Shown here: positions 61,864 to 64,000 of the stretch, piece after piece | Layout of the letters: each line of letters starts with the position of its first letter | Numbering within the stretch: the first letter of the stretch is position 1 | Origin: Sedimentibacter saalensis | Lineage (GTDB): Bacteria > Bacillota > Clostridia > Tissierellales > Sedimentibacteraceae | Assembly: GCF_007830175.1 (NCBI RefSeq) | Contig: NZ_VLKH01000013.1 | Location: 38,839 to 102,838 of the forward strand | DNA length: 64,000 bases | Direction of reading: 5' to 3' | Notes under the pieces: generated by a model | Seen by the model: only the letters and a program-made list of their open reading frames with translations | Databases searched by the model: none | What the model was told of the DNA's origin: nothing | Position numbers and translations under genes: made by a program

Positions 61864-64000
61864 TTACGGCCAAACTTTATTAGCCTTTAATCCTGTCCAG
61901 AGTTCATCTCCGTCTTCTTCATAAATATAATTGTGACTGTTTGTTGCTTCCATTACAGCTTCGAAGTACCACTTGTCACTTGTGCTATCCGGCCAGAACA
62001 TAGCATCTGGATGTATATTTTCTTCCGGAACTAATCTTTCCAATACATTGTTAATCAATGTCATTGCTTCAGCTCTTGTAATATCTTGTTCAGGTTTAAA
62101 TGTTAAATCTGGATAACCTTTAATCCATCCCTTGATTTCAGAAGATGTTATATACTTCTCTGCCCAATGACCAAATATGTCTGTGAACTTACTTGTACTG
62201 CCTAGCTCGAGTTTATCGAACTTAGCAGCAATAGTTGCAAATTCTGCTCTGCTAATAGGATCTGACGGCTTAAATGTTCCATCAGGATAGCCTTTGATTA
62301 TACCAGCATTGTACAATGTTGATATTGCACGATTTGACCATCCATGATTTTCTAAATCCGTAAATGGATTAGAATCGCTTAACAAATTGTTTCTGCTTTC
62401 ATCTGTCAGCAGTCTGTAGAAAATCATTGCCACTTCTTCCCTGGTTATATTGTTAAGAGGTCTAACATCTCCCTCTGGATAACCAATTACGTACGCAAAG
62501 TGATCTAATTTTTCAAGGTCTGCCAACGGTACTTGTGGATCAGGAATATCTTCATCGTCGTCATCGTCATCGTCATCCCCGTTGTAACTCCACTGTGCAT
62601 AAAGAGTTACGTCGTTAGCCGGCATATCGAATGTATTACGTTCGACATTGCCAGGATAATAAGATGTTCCGCTTCCGTTTGATTCTGTATTCCATCCTAT
62701 AAATGTGTAATTGTATCTTGTAAATGTGTTACCTAGTACTGTTACCTTCTCACCATATTTATATGGATTGAGGTTATCAGTCATGGTATCTGTTGTTGTA
62801 AAATTTGCATTGTAGAATACATCATGATTTTGAATTATGTTTTCAATTAAAACATAATAATCATCTTCATATTCATGAACAAAAGTATCGTAACCTACAA
62901 CCTTTACTTCATCAACGCCATAATTGATTGGAACTCCATTACTATCAAATTTTGGGAGATTTTCAAACACGTGTTCAGTGTCACCATTTTCAAGAGTAAC
63001 AGAAGTAATTATAGCTTCCCCTACCCACAAATTGATAATAATGTTCGGTCTAGTTACTTTGTCTTGCATGATACTCATTTCCTGAGTCGGTTCATATACT
63101 TCATCAATCCAATACTTTTGTACAAATATATCTACAGTTTCAGTGTTTGTTATTGTATAGCTTCCATTTTCATTCTTAATTACTTTTGAAATATAACCAT
63201 CAATTTCAACTTCTTCAACTGTGTATTGAATTTCATTGCCTTGATCATCATACTTTGGAACCACAAAGCTATCTGTCCATTCAGGTTCATTCAATGTTAA
63301 GCTGTCTATTAATTGTTCTCCACTCATCAGATTAACTACCACGCCATTGCTTTCATACGGCACTTCACCTATCCATACCTTATTTACAGGTATTTCAATA
63401 GTTATTCTTGAATAAAGCACATTAATCACATTGCCTGACACCTGGATTACATATGGTACTGTTCCCTGTTGAACTCCTGAATGATATCCTGTTGGCTGAT
63501 GTTTATTTAATTGTTCTTCTGTCAATGTTATTCCTGATAAGAATGTTACATTGTATACTGATTCTGTTTCTAAGAAGTTTACATCATCGGTATTAGTAAC
63601 ATTATCCTTATAGTAGTTGATTGTGTAGCTCAAGTCTGTTCTCAACTCATAATACAGTTTCAATATTGTTGTTCCGTTCGGTACTTCCACTACCGCTGAT
63701 GTTACTCCGTCTACTGCTCCGCTAACATATGTCCAGCCTGGGTAACTATTTTCATAAGTATCGTCATATACTGTCACTCCAGTATTTGCACTGTCTGTTT
63801 CTGTATATGTCGGTGTTGCTGGATATGTTGTTCCATCTGAATTTTGCAGATAATGTTCTACCGTAAAATCAACACTATCCACTGTGTAATATAGTTTCAA
63901 TTTTGTTGTTCCGTTCGGTGCTTCCACTACCGCTGATGTTAATCCGTCTACTGCTCCGCTAACATATGTCCAGCCTGGGTAACTATTTTCATAAGTATCG
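61864..64000 (-). CDS. Large SLH-domain surface protein, N-terminus beyond window
   Basis: The frame is open at the right edge; 711 residues are visible. From the visible N-terminal end: 79-residue MucBP-like repeats (VEHYLQNSDGTTY, SYPGWTYVSGAVDG), then two Cna-B-like domains (EIPVNKVWIGE and DIFVQKYWIDE). An InlB-type repeat (YNYTFIGWNTESNGSG ... YAQWSY), an Asp/Glu tract, and three S-layer homology domains (ITREEVAMIFYRLL; GYPDGTFKPSDPISRAEFA; GYPDLTFKPEQDITRAEAM) follow. SLH domains bind pyruvylated secondary wall polymer. Neighbouring the LPXTG/sortase operon, it forms a cell-surface locus. A GTG at 63927 is internal to a repeat, not the true start. Confidence 0.9.
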   Translation of the reverse strand, partial: DTYENSYPGWTYVSGAVDGLTSAVVEAPNGTTKLKLYYTVDSVDFTVEHYLQNSDGTTYPATPTYTETDSANTGVTVYDDTYENSYPGWTYVSGAVDGVTSAVVEVPNGTTILKLYYELRTDLSYTINYYKDNVTNTDDVNFLETESVYNVTFLSGITLTEEQLNKHQPTGYHSGVQQGTVPYVIQVSGNVINVLYSRITIEIPVNKVWIGEVPYESNGVVVNLMSGEQLIDSLTLNEPEWTDSFVVPKYDDQGNEIQYTVEEVEIDGYISKVIKNENGSYTITNTETVDIFVQKYWIDEVYEPTQEMSIMQDKVTRPNIIINLWVGEAIITSVTLENGDTEHVFENLPKFDSNGVPINYGVDEVKVVGYDTFVHEYEDDYYVLIENIIQNHDVFYNANFTTTDTMTDNLNPYKYGEKVTVLGNTFTRYNYTFIGWNTESNGSGTSYYPGNVERNTFDMPANDVTLYAQWSYNGDDDDDDDDEDIPDPQVPLADLEKLDHFAYVIGYPEGDVRPLNNITREEVAMIFYRLLTDESRNNLLSDSNPFTDLENHGWSNRAISTLYNAGIIKGYPDGTFKPSDPISRAEFATIAAKFDKLELGSTSKFTDIFGHWAEKYITSSEIKGWIKGYPDLTFKPEQDITRAEAMTLINNVLERLVPEENIHPDAMFWPDSTSDKWYFEAVMEATNSHNYIYEEDGDELWTGLKANKVWP
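63666..64000 (-). repeat. Tandem 237-bp repeat coding for 79 residues
   Basis: Bases 63666-63763 and 63903-64000 are identical except at two positions, one period (237 bp, 79 codons) apart. Such near-identity at DNA level indicates recent duplication or ongoing homogenisation. The array continues past the window. Confidence 0.9.

Overview
The window is a low-GC, Gram-positive, endospore-forming anaerobe of the Clostridia. Evidence for this: a SpoIIGA-SigE-SigG cluster, SigH, a YmxH-type sporulation protein, a zinc-type S14, a flavodiiron oxygen/NO-reductase fusion, SLH and LPXTG surface proteins, and Firmicutes gene orders throughout. A Tissierellia/Sedimentibacter-like lineage is my guess from gene content, not something the sequence proves. 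I saw no insertion sequences, phage genes or CRISPR arrays. Nearly all genes lie on the minus strand.

Layout. 1-5.8 kb: MazF/EndoA toxin (cut by the window edge) with its antitoxin, a GerS/YdcC-like lipoprotein and acpS, divergent from upp, a MATE exporter and a diacylglycerol-kinase-like lipid kinase. 5.3-10.2 kb: queT under a preQ1-I riboswitch, then (transcribed toward it) ecfA1-ecfA2-ecfT-truA-rplM-rpsI, the usual downstream tail of the ribosomal-protein superoperon. 10.3-17.8 kb: an unusual block that separates this tail from rplQ. It holds an amino acid permease, four consecutive paralogous B12-binding radical SAM proteins and a GNAT-like protein, all co-oriented and tightly packed. 18-33.4 kb: the complete S10-spc-alpha operon (rpsJ to rplQ, with secY, adk, map, infA, rpoA) behind a strong promoter and a structured leader. 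34-41 kb: an Na+:alanine symporter, tuf, tRNA-Thr, and the conserved set cysS-mrnC-rlmB-rae1-sigH. The genes normally lying between sigH and rpsJ (rpmG-secE-nusG-rplKAJL-rpoBC-rpsLG-fusA) are absent. 41-48.6 kb: an SH3-domain amidase, then thrC-thrB-ACT protein-patatin, and divergent dxr. 48.7-55 kb: a secreted zinc phospholipase C-like protein with two LCCL domains whose copper-amine-oxidase-like C-terminal domain is split off by a one-base frameshift, then ymxH-sigG-sigE-spoIIGA. 55.4-58.1 kb: a flavodiiron/two-rubredoxin/NADH-oxidoreductase fusion. 58.3-64 kb: a cell-surface locus with a sortase, an LPXTG repeat protein under a c-di-GMP-I riboswitch plus terminator, and a large SLH/Cna-B/InlB-repeat protein running off the right edge.

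How parts work together. EcfA1/A2/T is the shared energy module for ECF importers, and QueT, the queuosine-precursor S-component, lies next to it under preQ1 control. The c-di-GMP riboswitch ties the LPXTG protein, and by read-through the sortase, to the motile/sessile switch. SpoIIGA processes pro-SigE, and SigG acts later in the forespore.

The most interesting items are the four-paralogue radical SAM block inside the ribosomal superoperon, the apparent tuf-mediated rearrangement, the c-di-GMP-controlled LPXTG/sortase operon, the tandem-rubredoxin flavodiiron fusion, the PLC-LCCL-CuAO frameshift gene, and two families of short intergenic repeats: an ~80-bp double-hairpin element, and an AT-rich module placed between stop codons and terminators.
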